A DNA stretch of 64,000 bases from the NCBI RefSeq assembly GCF_901538265.1, contig NZ_LR593886.1, forward strand, positions 7,647,738 through 7,711,737, in the 5' to 3' direction. Made by a program: the position numbers and the translations under genes. The DNA is from Gemmata massiliana (GTDB lineage Bacteria; Planctomycetota; Planctomycetia; Gemmatales; Gemmataceae). Under the pieces are notes generated by a model that was not told the origin of the DNA, made no database searches, and saw only the letters and a program-made list of their open reading frames with translations. Below, in pieces: positions 8,705 to 16,379 of this stretch (the stretch's first letter is position 1; every line of letters starts with the position of its first letter).

Positions 8705-9481
8705 ATGACGCGAATTCACCACCTGAATTGTGGCACACTGCACGCCCCACCGAACCCGGCCGCGTCGTGCCACTGTTTGCTTCTGGAAGACGCGAACGGG
8801 CTGGCGCTCGTGGACACGGGGATCGGCCTCGCTGACGTGCGCAACCCGCTCGAACGGATCGGGCAGCCGCTCATCGACATCGCCGGGTTCCAGTTCCACG
8901 AAGATCAAACGGCCGTGCGCCGCGTCGAGGAACTCGGGTTCCGACCGGCCGACGTCGAACACATTGTCCTGACGCACTGCGATCCGGATCACACGGGGGG
9001 ACTGGCCGACTTTCCGCACGCGACCGTTCACGTCTCAACGGAAGAACAAGCGAGCGCGGAAGCGGGCCACTGGCGTTACTTGCCCGGTCACTTCGCGCAC
9101 GGCATTCAGTGGTGTGTTCACGCACCGAGTTCGGATCTGTGGTTCGGTTTAGAGGCCCGGCGCCTGGACCTCGGATTCGCCTCCGAAGTGCTACTCGTAC
9201 CGCTGTTCGGACACACGCTCGGGCACTGCGGGGTCGCGGTGAAACAGGGCGAGCGCTGGGTGCTGCACGTGGGCGACGCTTATTACCTGCGGGTCGAACT
9301 GGAACGCGACGACCACCCGGTATCGGCGCTCACCACGCAACGGGCGGACGACAACGCGAAGCGCGTCGCGAGTCTGGAACACCTCCGGCGACTGGCGCGC
9401 GATTATTCCCGCGACATCGATATGCTCGGCTACCACGACTTCAGTGAGTTTCCGCGCGCGCCCGAATCACCCGCTTTCTGA
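8705..9481 (+). CDS. MBL-fold metallo-hydrolase (lactonase-like)
   Basis: A 258-residue metallo-beta-lactamase-fold protein. The metal motif is HCDPDH at 91-96, an HxDxDH variant of HxHxDH in which Asp replaces the second His; this is also seen in quorum-lactonase-like members. Further ligand candidates are FGHTLGHCG near residue 180 and VGDAYYL near residue 195. LALVDTGIGL near residue 34 is the usual early strand. The product probably hydrolyses a small ester or lactone in the cytoplasm. Only 8 bp separate it from the GNAT-ACT gene, so they likely form an operon. Confidence 0.85.
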   Translation: MTRIHHLNCGTLHAPPNPAASCHCLLLEDANGLALVDTGIGLADVRNPLERIGQPLIDIAGFQFHEDQTAVRRVEELGFRPADVEHIVLTHCDPDHTGGLADFPHATVHVSTEEQASAEAGHWRYLPGHFAHGIQWCVHAPSSDLWFGLEARRLDLGFASEVLLVPLFGHTLGHCGVAVKQGERWVLHVGDAYYLRVELERDDHPVSALTTQRADDNAKRVASLEHLRRLARDYSRDIDMLGYHDFSEFPRAPESPAF

Positions 9482-9489
9482 ACAACACT

Positions 9490-10386
9490 ATGACGACAAT
9501 CGTTCGCCCGATTCGTGACACGGATCGGGCCGAGTGGCTGCGTATGCGGCACGTGCTCTGGCCGGAAGGAACGGCGGACGAACACGCCGCCGAGATCGCG
9601 GACTATTTGAACGGCCGGCCCCCGACCGAATCCGGGCTGCTTCTGGCGTCCGCGGTGTTTGTTGCGGAACGAGCGAGCGGTGGTTTGTGCGGGCTCCTGG
9701 AAGCGTCCATTCGGACGTGTGCGGAGGGCTGCGAAACCAATCGCGTGGGGTACGTTGAAGGCTGGTTCGTGGACCCGGACGTGCGCCGGAGTGGGATCGG
9801 GAAGCAACTCGTTGCGGCAGCGGAAGCGTGGGCCACCGAACGCGGGTGCCGGGAAATGGCGTCGGACGCCTACGTCGAAAACACCGTCAGCCGCGACGCC
9901 CACCGCGCGCTCGGGTTCACCGAATCGTGCCGGCTGGCCCACTTCAGCAAAACACTGTCCGGCCCGACAAGCGCCGATCGCACGAACGAACACCGACTCA
10001 CGCTGCTCGCGCTTGCCGGAACATTCGCGGTGTGCAAGTTGCCGGTCGGTTGTGCAATTCCGGAGTGGGCGACCACCGCAAAGGGCTTGTTCTCGATTAC
10101 CCGAACCGCGGATGAGCTTTCTATCGTGTGTGCAGAGGCTGCGGTGCCCGAAGACGTGCAATGCGAGCGCGACCGGCGGTGCTTGCGGGTCGCGGGCGCG
10201 ATGCCGTTCGCGCTGGTCGGTGTGCTGGCAGTGCTCACGGCCCCGCTCGCCAGTGCGGGCGTAAGCGTGTTCGCCGTTTCGACCTTCGACACCGACTATC
10301 TCTTGCTGAAAGCCCGCGACTTCGAGAACGCGATCCGTGCGTTGCGAGCAGCCGGACACGTTGTTGAAGCAAGAGCGGGCGAGTAA
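9490..10386 (+). CDS. GNAT acetyltransferase (AAC(6')-like) fused to an ACT domain
   Basis: A 298-residue two-domain protein. Residues 1-157 match AAC(6')-type aminoglycoside/small-molecule N-acetyltransferases: VGYVEGWFVDPDVRRSGIGK at 87-105 contains the acetyl-CoA loop R-R-S-G-I-G, and CREMASDAYVENTVSRDAHRALGF is the typical C-terminal half. Residues about 168-295 are an ACT domain of the type found as a free-standing protein (FSITRTADELSIVC, RCLRVAGAMPFALVGVLA, GVSVFAVSTFDTDYLLL). The ACT part suggests amino-acid sensing. The two halves are continuous in frame with a short linker and no internal start or stop. The substrate is unknown; resistance should not be assumed. Confidence 0.85.
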   Translation: MTTIVRPIRDTDRAEWLRMRHVLWPEGTADEHAAEIADYLNGRPPTESGLLLASAVFVAERASGGLCGLLEASIRTCAEGCETNRVGYVEGWFVDPDVRRSGIGKQLVAAAEAWATERGCREMASDAYVENTVSRDAHRALGFTESCRLAHFSKTLSGPTSADRTNEHRLTLLALAGTFAVCKLPVGCAIPEWATTAKGLFSITRTADELSIVCAEAAVPEDVQCERDRRCLRVAGAMPFALVGVLAVLTAPLASAGVSVFAVSTFDTDYLLLKARDFENAIRALRAAGHVVEARAGE

Positions 10387-10401
10387 CCCTTCTCCGCAGG
10401 G

Positions 10402-11226
10402 TTACTTGCAGTTCTTCTCGACGAACGCGCGAAACGCCTTGTTCAGCGGATCCGCGTCGTTCACGAACTGGATGATGATTGTGTAGTGGTTGCGCTCCTT
10501 GCACTTGATGAGTTCGGTCGGGCTATCGACTTTCTTCAGTGCCGCGTGCATGTCTTCGGCCATCTTGTCGAGTTGCGGGAAATCGTTGTCCGCGTAGGCG
10601 ATGAAGAACGGCGGGTGCTTGCCGGCCGCGTGGGTCAGCGGGGACGCGAGCTTGCACACCTTCTCGTCCTTACCGAACGGTCCGTCGAACACCCTTTCGC
10701 CCGCAATAATCCGGTACACACCGCTCAACGACGCGACGCCCTTAATCTCTTTCGGGGAATGTTTTTCCGCCTTGAGGTACTGCTCGTCTGTCACGAGTAG
10801 CGACACGAGGTGCCCGCCCGCGGAGTGCCCGCACAGGAAGAGCTGCTCCTGCTTGCCCCCGTACTTCGCGATGTTCTCGGCCGTCCACGCGAACGCCTTC
10901 GCCACGTCTTCAATATGGCCCGGGTGCTGCACTTGAGGTGAAAGGCGATAGTTGCAGATCACGCACCCGATGCCGTCGGCCGCGAGCGACTGACCGAGGG
11001 ACGCGTAGATGTTCTTGTTACCGCTCTTCCAGCTCCCACCGTGGACGAACAGCACGGTCGGAAAGCCCTTTTTGCCCTTCGGAACGTACACATCGAGGAC
11101 GTGTCGTGCCTTGTCTGCGCCCTTGTCCGTGCGGTACGCGATGTCGGCGTGTTTCTCGAACAGCGCCGATTTGTCGTCGGCCGGCGCGCTGACGCCCAGC
11201 GCCGCCAGCACCCACAGTACGTTCAT
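10402..11226 (-). CDS. Secreted alpha/beta-hydrolase (esterase/lipase-like)
   Basis: The ATG at 11226 gives a 274-residue protein with a signal peptide (MNVLWVLAALGVSAPADD). The in-frame ATG 18 codons upstream would bury it. The oxyanion motif HGGSW and the nucleophile elbow GHSAGGH are clear, and a C-terminal His occurs in RNHYTI. This is the carboxylesterase/BD-FAE-like group (HSL-type HGG). Substrates could be acylated sugars or other esters. The gene ends 15 bp from the convergent GNAT-ACT gene. Confidence 0.85.
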   Translation of the reverse strand: MNVLWVLAALGVSAPADDKSALFEKHADIAYRTDKGADKARHVLDVYVPKGKKGFPTVLFVHGGSWKSGNKNIYASLGQSLAADGIGCVICNYRLSPQVQHPGHIEDVAKAFAWTAENIAKYGGKQEQLFLCGHSAGGHLVSLLVTDEQYLKAEKHSPKEIKGVASLSGVYRIIAGERVFDGPFGKDEKVCKLASPLTHAAGKHPPFFIAYADNDFPQLDKMAEDMHAALKKVDSPTELIKCKERNHYTIIIQFVNDADPLNKAFRAFVEKNCK

Positions 11227-11342
11227 CGCGCTCGCCTCGTCGTCGAGTAGGGAGTCCAACTGGTGGTAATTGTAGCGCACGATACCTCTCGATGTGATGA
11301 AAGCTCACACCGAGATTAGATTCGCTCATCGGCGCAAGAGAT

Positions 11343-11696
11343 TCAGTCGGCAAACACGCGGGAGTAGACTTCGTCGTTGAACCCGACCACGAGTGTCCGA
11401 CCGACGCGGGCCGTCGGCGCCCGCAGGTTGCCCGTCGGCCCCATCATGCGTGCGAGGAGCGTCTCGTCGTCGGGGCGGTCGTTCTTCAAGTCGAACGTCT
11501 CGACCTTCGGCCCCTTCATGGCAATGAGCGTGTCGACGCCGTCGAGTAGCGCAAGCGCATCGTCCGCACTGTAGCGAACTTTGGTCGCGTTTACGATTTC
11601 CTTCACGGGCACACCGATGGCATCGCGCGACGCTTCCGCCCGTTTGCAGGTGATGCACGATTTTCGGTGATACAGCCAGTCGATTTGTTGGGGCAC
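11343..11696 (-). CDS. ArsC/Spx-like thioredoxin-fold protein
   Basis: A 117-residue protein read from GTG at 11696, preceded by GGAGG with 9-nt spacing, which decides the start within a much longer open frame. IDWLYHRKSCITCKRAEASRDAIG carries a C-x-x-C active site as in ArsC/Spx proteins. A later TGNLRAPTARVGRTLVVGFNDEVY segment includes the characteristic Leu-Arg-Ala-Pro and beta strand. It may be an arsenate-reductase-like or Spx-like redox protein; no arsenic genes are nearby. A strong hairpin lies 24 bp upstream of the start. Confidence 0.75.
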   Translation of the reverse strand: MPQQIDWLYHRKSCITCKRAEASRDAIGVPVKEIVNATKVRYSADDALALLDGVDTLIAMKGPKVETFDLKNDRPDDETLLARMMGPTGNLRAPTARVGRTLVVGFNDEVYSRVFAD

Positions 11697-11720
11697 GGGT
11701 GCGGACCTCCGGGGAAATCG

Positions 11721-11751
11721 GAAAGCCCGCGAACGTCGTTCGCGGGCTTTC
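11721..11751 (-). terminator. Strong hairpin upstream of the ArsC-like gene
   Basis: A perfect 14-bp stem (GAAAGCCCGCGAAC paired with GTTCGCGGGCTTTC) has a 3-nt loop, followed on the minus strand by TTTCCGATTTCC. It resembles an intrinsic terminator but sits just before the ribosome binding site of the downstream gene. It could end upstream transcription or act as a leader attenuator. Confidence 0.4.
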
Positions 11752-11793
11752 ACGTGTAACCGATTCGCCGGTCTACTTCTTAACCTGGTTCGC

Positions 11794-11921
11794 GGAACGC
11801 TCACGGCACCGCCGGGCGGCGCGCCCCTGCGCATGCAGGAGAACCACGACCAGCGGGGTTGTTCCAGACTCCTGCATGCGCAGGGGCGCGCCGCCCGAAA
11901 GCGGTGCTGGAACAGCGTTCC
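11794..11921. repeat. 128-bp palindromic element
   Basis: The arms 11813-11841 and 11869-11897 are perfect 29-bp inverted repeats (for example GCGCCCCTGCGCATGCAGG). Outer imperfect pairing extends to GGAACGCT at 11794 and AGCGTTCC at 11921, with GGCACCGC pairing with GCGGTGCT between. The loop is about 27 nt. It could be a palindromic intergenic unit or a MITE relic; no target-site duplication is visible. Confidence 0.75.
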
Positions 11922-12054
11922 CCGAGATGCATGGGATAGCAATCGCTCGGACGACGCAACATCGTCCTGCAGCAGAGCAGCGAGCTAAACCGTACTGAAT
12001 CGGTTGAATGCGTTGTAGTCGAGTGGAGTGCGGGGGCAAGCGCGAGGGAAGACA

Positions 12055-12295
12055 ACTTACCCCCGTCCCCCTCCCTAAAGGGAAGGAGAAAAGCAAAGGC
12101 AACCTAACTCCCTAACCCCCTTCGCCTCTGTTCTCGCCGGTCCTGTCAGCGGAGCTTCTCGCGGACCGGCGGCGAAGAAAGGGGGAACAGAACCAAATAG
12201 CAAACCAAACTCTAGTTACATCGCTGTTCACTCACCGACCTCCGGCGCCTGCTCCCCTTCCTTTCTAGGGAAGGGGTTGGGGGGTTAGGTTCCCC
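12055..12295. repeat. Two facing copies of a CCTAACCCCCT / CCCCTTCCCTA repeat
   Basis: A C-rich block with CCCCCTCCCTAAAGGGAAGG and CCTAACTCCCTAACCCCCTT (about 12055-12125) is followed by the reverse-oriented TAGGGAAGGGGTTGGGG and GGTTAGG (about 12265-12293). Another copy is at 20203-20242. This looks like a genome-wide intergenic repeat. Confidence 0.55.
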
Positions 12296-12297
12296 GA

Positions 12298-13197
12298 TCA
12301 ACTCCGCGGCAGCGCGAACTCGAACGTGTCTGTGTCCACGAACGCTCGCGTCGCCAGGTCGTACACGCGACGTTGCCCCTTCAGGTGCCAGCCATCGACG
12401 GTGTAATCGTGGTAGCCCCACCGGCGCGTTTGTGTGGAACTCCCAGTGCAGATCGTCGGGAACGGCAGGTTCGGTGCGGTCGGTAGCGTGTACCAGTGGT
12501 GCCGGTGCCCGTGCAACCACAAGCTCACGCCGCACTCGGCTGCGATGTCGCGTGCCGCGTGCCAGTCGTGGAGCCGGTGCCAGCGGGGTTCGATCTGGTG
12601 CCCCTCTTTCAAAAGCGGGTAATGACTTACGACGATGCGCGGGCCGGCGTCCAGCGTGGCGCACAGCGCTCGAAAGCTTTCGAGCTGCGGAACTCCGACG
12701 CGCCCGGTCGCGTCCCAGAAAAGAACGTTCGGCTTCGCGGAGTTGAGCGCGATCAGCCACACGTGCCCGACTTTCTGTGCAAACGGGTACGAGTGCGCGC
12801 TTACTCGCTGCCCTTGTTGCCACGGCGCGAAGGGCGTTTCAAAGAACCGGTCGCGGACCGAGCGCCGGATGTAGAGGTCGTGGTTGCCCGGAACGGCGAT
12901 CCCGGGCGGAAGGGCCGCGTCGCCCACCCCGAGCCGCGTCGCCGCTTCGGCCATCTCGGAGGGGAAGCCGAGTGCGGTCGCGTCGCCGGAGAACACGAGG
13001 TGGTCGAAGCCGCGCGACGCGAACTCGGTCCGGAGCGCGGCCGTGACGTCGTTCGCGTGGAAGAACCGCGCCCCGCGCCCGAGCAACCTCACGTTTATCA
13101 GGCCCGTGGTGCGCTTGTTGAACGTGTCCCGCACCCGCCAACCGAGCGGCCGGGCGGTCAGGTGAATGTCGCTGAAGTGCGCGAGTCGGATTGCCAT
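12298..13197 (-). CDS. Metallophosphoesterase (calcineurin-like)
   Basis: A 299-residue protein starting at ATG 13197 (MAIRLAHFSDIHLT), which puts the first metal motif D-x-H at the N-terminus as usual. Other metal-ligand motifs are FSGDAT (GDxx), PGNHDLY (GNHD), VVSHYPLL and WLHGHRHHW (GHxH). It is a phosphodiesterase/phosphatase of the 3',5'-cAMP phosphodiesterase-like group acting in the cytoplasm, with unknown substrate. It is divergent from the SDR gene across 128 bp that contains an imperfect TTCCGTGCTCCGCACTCCGC low-complexity stretch. Confidence 0.88.
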   Translation of the reverse strand: MAIRLAHFSDIHLTARPLGWRVRDTFNKRTTGLINVRLLGRGARFFHANDVTAALRTEFASRGFDHLVFSGDATALGFPSEMAEAATRLGVGDAALPPGIAVPGNHDLYIRRSVRDRFFETPFAPWQQGQRVSAHSYPFAQKVGHVWLIALNSAKPNVLFWDATGRVGVPQLESFRALCATLDAGPRIVVSHYPLLKEGHQIEPRWHRLHDWHAARDIAAECGVSLWLHGHRHHWYTLPTAPNLPFPTICTGSSTQTRRWGYHDYTVDGWHLKGQRRVYDLATRAFVDTDTFEFALPRS

Positions 13198-13325
13198 GTT
13201 CGGAAGTTGTCGTGCGGCCCCGGGCGGTACGGAATACAACCGACCATTGTAGGGTATCGCGGCGCGCGACCGGTGGCAGGTGCCTTCCGTTCCGTGCTCC
13301 GCACTCCGCGTTCCGCGTTGAGAGC

Positions 13326-14090
13326 ATGATTACTTACAACTTCTCCGGCAAAGTGGTTCTCGTTACCGGTAGCTCGCGCGGGATCGGCGCGGGCGTGCTG
13401 ACCGCGTTCGCGCGGGCCGGCGCGACGTGCGTGCTCCACTTCTGGGACGACCCCACGGGCGCGAACCGCAAGGACGCCGAAGCGCTGGCGGCCGAGTTCC
13501 GCGGACTGGAGAGCAAGCCGCCGGTTCACATTTTCGCGGGCGACGTGCGCAACGCGGCCCAGGTCGAAGCCCTCATGAAGCAGGTGAAGGACCAGTGCGG
13601 CGGGCTGGACGTGCTCGTGAACAACGCGGGCATCATCAAGGACCGCACGCTGAAAAAGATGACGCTCGACGAATGGCACGCGGTCATTCAGACGAACCTC
13701 GACGGCGTGTTCCACTGCTGCAAGTACGGCACCGAGATCCTGCGCGACGGCGGGCGCATCGTGAACGTCGCATCGGTCGCGGGGCTGGTCGGCTTCCACG
13801 GCCAGACCAACTACGCCGCCGCGAAAGCCGGGGTGATCGGCCTCACGCGCGTGCTGTCGAAGGAACTCGCGCGTCGGCAGATCACCGCCAACGCGGTCGC
13901 GCCGGGCGTGATCCAGACGCCGATGCTCGGCGAGATCAAGCCCGAGGTCATGACCGAATACCTGAAGCAGATCCCCGCGGGGCGCCTGGGCAAACCGGAA
14001 GACATCGCGAACGCGGTGCTGTTCCTCGCGGCCGAGGAGAGCGGGTACATCACCGGGCAGGTGCTCCCCGTCACCGGCGGGTGGGTGTGA
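13326..14090 (+). CDS. SDR-family oxidoreductase, 3-oxoacyl-ACP-reductase-like
   Basis: A 254-residue classical short-chain dehydrogenase. The nucleotide-binding loop TGSSRGIG lies at 14-21, NNAG near residue 100, the catalytic Ser in NVASVAGLVGF, and Tyr/Lys in NYAAAKAGVIG (Y-x3-K). The C-terminus AEESGYITGQVLPVTGGWV is typical of FabG. The expected reaction is NADPH-dependent reduction of a 3-oxoacyl thioester. No acyl-carrier-protein or other fatty-acid gene is adjacent, so a different ketone substrate is possible. The start at 13326 gives the normal SDR N-terminus. Confidence 0.88.
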   Translation: MITYNFSGKVVLVTGSSRGIGAGVLTAFARAGATCVLHFWDDPTGANRKDAEALAAEFRGLESKPPVHIFAGDVRNAAQVEALMKQVKDQCGGLDVLVNNAGIIKDRTLKKMTLDEWHAVIQTNLDGVFHCCKYGTEILRDGGRIVNVASVAGLVGFHGQTNYAAAKAGVIGLTRVLSKELARRQITANAVAPGVIQTPMLGEIKPEVMTEYLKQIPAGRLGKPEDIANAVLFLAAEESGYITGQVLPVTGGWV

Positions 14091-14154
14091 TTTCTGGCCG
14101 GGCGCCCGACGACAAGGTAAGCTGAATCGACTCGACACTCTGGAACCAATCTCC

Positions 14155-15231
14155 ATGAAACGACACGTAACTCGCGGTCTGGTGGCGCTGGGGTTGATGA
14201 CACTGGCGGCCACGGTGAGCGCGCAGAGCGTCCCGGACACGGTCGAGGTGCGTAACCGCAAGGACGGGACCACAAAGACCTACTCCGGGCAGTTAAAGGC
14301 CGGCCCCGCAGGGTTCCAGGTGTTCAGCGGGGAGAAGCTCGACAAGGCCAGTGAAACGTTCGCGCCGGACGACATCCTCAAAGTCTCGATCGGAGACTTG
14401 CCCGGCGTGGAGCGAAATGCCTTCACCGCGGCCAAGGTCAAAGAAGACAAGAAGACCGCGAAGGACTACACGGAAGCCAACGATGGCTACAAGGCGCTCA
14501 TCAAACCGGGACTCGCGGAGCGGAGCAAGCGGCACCTGGAATTCCGAATCGCGAGTGTGAAGCAGAAGCTCGCGGACGACCTCGAAGGCGACGCCTGGGC
14601 CAAAGCCGTGGACGCCGCGATCCTCAACTGGAAAGAGTTCTGCGATGTCTACTGGGCTGCTCCCGGGTGGGAACTGTGGCCCGCGGTGCGAGCAATGACG
14701 CGCCTCCAGATCGAGCGCCGAAAATACAGCGACGCGGCCTCCGCGTGGGCGAAACTACGGGGCGCCGCGGACCTGTCGCCCGAAGCGAAACTCGAAGCCG
14801 GACTCCAGGAGATCGACTGCCGGATTCGCGGTAAGGAGTACGCATTGGTCGCGAGCACTGCGGACGATCTCATGAAAACTGTCACCGGGGCCCGCAAGGA
14901 GCGACTCGCCATCTACCAACTGGCCGCAAAAGAGGGGGGTAGCGGAAGGTACCAGGAGGGCATCGACAAGGTCAAAGCCGAGATGGACAAGTCGAAAGAC
15001 CCGTCCGTTCACGCTACCGGGTTCGCAGTGACAGGCGAATTGTACCTCGCGGCCGGCAAGCCCCGCGACGCGATGTGGGCGTACCTGTTCGTGGAAACGG
15101 TCGTGAACCAGGACAAAGAAGAAGTGTTCAAAGCGGTTTCGCGCCTCACCGAAATCTTCGAGGCCCAAATGGACGAGGAACAGGCCAAGAAATACCGCGA
15201 GAAGATTAAACGCTCCCGCGGCACGTTGTAA
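14155..15231 (+). CDS. Secreted hypothetical protein, TPR-like helical
   Basis: A 358-residue protein with a signal peptide (MKRHVTRGLVALGLMTLAATVSAQ). A short beta-rich start (TVEVRNRKDGTTKTYSGQL ... DDILKVSIGDLPG) is followed by a long amphipathic helical region with hairpin repeats rich in Ala, Lys and Glu (DAASAWAKLR, YLAAGKPRDAMWAYLFVETVV), suggesting TPR-like packing. I do not recognise the family. It starts 64 bp after the SDR gene on the same strand and may share its transcript. Confidence 0.65.
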   Translation: MKRHVTRGLVALGLMTLAATVSAQSVPDTVEVRNRKDGTTKTYSGQLKAGPAGFQVFSGEKLDKASETFAPDDILKVSIGDLPGVERNAFTAAKVKEDKKTAKDYTEANDGYKALIKPGLAERSKRHLEFRIASVKQKLADDLEGDAWAKAVDAAILNWKEFCDVYWAAPGWELWPAVRAMTRLQIERRKYSDAASAWAKLRGAADLSPEAKLEAGLQEIDCRIRGKEYALVASTADDLMKTVTGARKERLAIYQLAAKEGGSGRYQEGIDKVKAEMDKSKDPSVHATGFAVTGELYLAAGKPRDAMWAYLFVETVVNQDKEEVFKAVSRLTEIFEAQMDEEQAKKYREKIKRSRGTL

Positions 15232-15739
15232 AAGACAGGGCAAAGAACAGAGCCGCGGATAACGCAGATCACGCAGATCAAGACCAAAACAGAATTGTGG
15301 ACGGGATCAACAAGATTAGCAGGATTCGGAACAGGGCCGTCTAGTTCTCACGGTTACGTAGTTCCACCCGCTCGTTGACACTCGCGGTTCGCCAAGAGGC
15401 TCAGGCGAACCGCGAGTGTCAACGAGCGGGTGGGCGCCAGCACCTGCCCACTTCCACACATCAAAACAGCCCTGGGATTCGGATTTCTGACCCGGTTGAT
15501 CCTGTTAATCCTGTCAAATGCCCTTCTGTTTCTTGTCTTGATCTGCGTGATCCGCGGTTCTGTCTTCTGCTCTCTATCCTTTGCTCTCGCCCTAACTCCT
15601 TACCCCTTCCGATTCTTCTACCTGTTCGCATTGCCGCGCCCCAATTCCCCATCTTCCCGTGTCTTTGGATTGTCGCGGTTTGGCTAGCGGGGTAAACTGT
15701 GCAAAGATTGCCCGTTGTTGTCGGTACGAGGCGATTTGC
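15232..15739. other. 508-bp intergenic region with nested inverted repeats
   Basis: No gene is visible. The region holds a perfect 30-bp inverted repeat at its centre (15364-15433), flanked by two inverted copies of a dispersed repeat (ACGCAGATCACGCAGATCAAG near 15258 and CTTGATCTGCGTGATCCGCG near 15537; AACAAGATTAGCAGGATT near 15308 and TTGATCCTGTTAATCCTGTC near 15497). Confidence 0.65.
15364..15433. repeat. Perfect 30-bp inverted repeat with 10-nt loop
   Basis: The left arm 15364-15393 (beginning CCACCCGCTCGTTGACACTC) is the exact reverse complement of the right arm 15404-15433, with AAGAGGCTCA as the loop. There is no T tract, so a terminator role is unlikely. It sits at the centre of a larger imperfect inverted repeat. 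Confidence 0.85.
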
Positions 15740-16159
15740 ATGTGGGCGTTTTCCCTTCTCGCGGCCGAAGACCCGTTGACGCGACCGGAAATCATTTACG
15801 GCGTCGCCGGCCTTGTGGGTGCGATGCTCGTCGGGGCCATTGCCATTTCGCTCACGGACAAGTGGCGCAAACGGGCCACGGCTCCGGCGCACGACGCGAC
15901 GGACATGCTCACCAATTACCGTGACATGTACGAGCACGGCGAGATCACGGAAGCGGAATACACGGAACTGCGGCGCAAAGTGGCGGACAAGGTGAAGAAC
16001 ACGCCCGCACCGGTCGTTCCCCCGCAGCCCGACCCGTCCGGGCGCCCCGACCCCGCGAAATTCGCGATCCCCGCGTCGTCCGATTCCGGGGCAAAAATCG
16101 ACCCACCCGCGCCGCCCGCGGTGCCGCCCGAATCGCCCCCAACACCAGGAGCCGCCTAA
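15740..16159 (+). CDS. Small membrane protein with SHOCT-like domain
   Basis: A 139-residue protein. The ATG at 15740 follows GAGG with about 9-nt spacing, supporting this start. One membrane helix (residues about 18-38, IIYGVAGLVGAMLVGAIAISL) is followed by a short helical hairpin, DMLTNYRDMYEHGEITEAEY, typical of SHOCT-type oligomerisation motifs (G-x-I-T-x-x-E-Y). A Pro-rich C-terminal tail completes it. Function is unknown. It precedes clpX by 220 bp on the same strand. Confidence 0.7.
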   Translation: MWAFSLLAAEDPLTRPEIIYGVAGLVGAMLVGAIAISLTDKWRKRATAPAHDATDMLTNYRDMYEHGEITEAEYTELRRKVADKVKNTPAPVVPPQPDPSGRPDPAKFAIPASSDSGAKIDPPAPPAVPPESPPTPGAA

Positions 16160-16379
16160 CTGTCGCTCCGGGTAGAATCCGTACCACTAGCCGGGCAGTC
16201 GGCGCGATTGCGCCTGTTCTCCGGTTCTCGCGCGACTCGACTCCTACCCGGCGGTATGATTAGGCTGAAGTCGAGGAGCCGACGGTTTCTCGCGAACGAC
16301 CGAACCAGTGCGGGGACCGAGTCTCTTCCGCACGCCGCGAAACAACAATCCATCCGGCACCACCAGATCGGGGAGCCCA

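Larger units (their letters stand above)
11697..12297. other. 601-bp intergenic region with hairpins and dispersed repeats
   Basis: No gene is supported here. The region contains a 14-bp hairpin at 11721-11751, a 128-bp palindromic element at 11794-11921, and two facing copies of the CCTAACCCCCT/CCCCTTCCCTA repeat at about 12055-12125 and 12245-12295. Long minus-strand frames through it arise from GC-rich repeats. Confidence 0.6.

Noticed and set aside
11794-11921. Classification of the 128-bp palindrome as a transposed MITE
   Set aside because: No target-site duplication flanks it and no matching transposase or second copy is in the window; it is kept as an unclassified palindrome.
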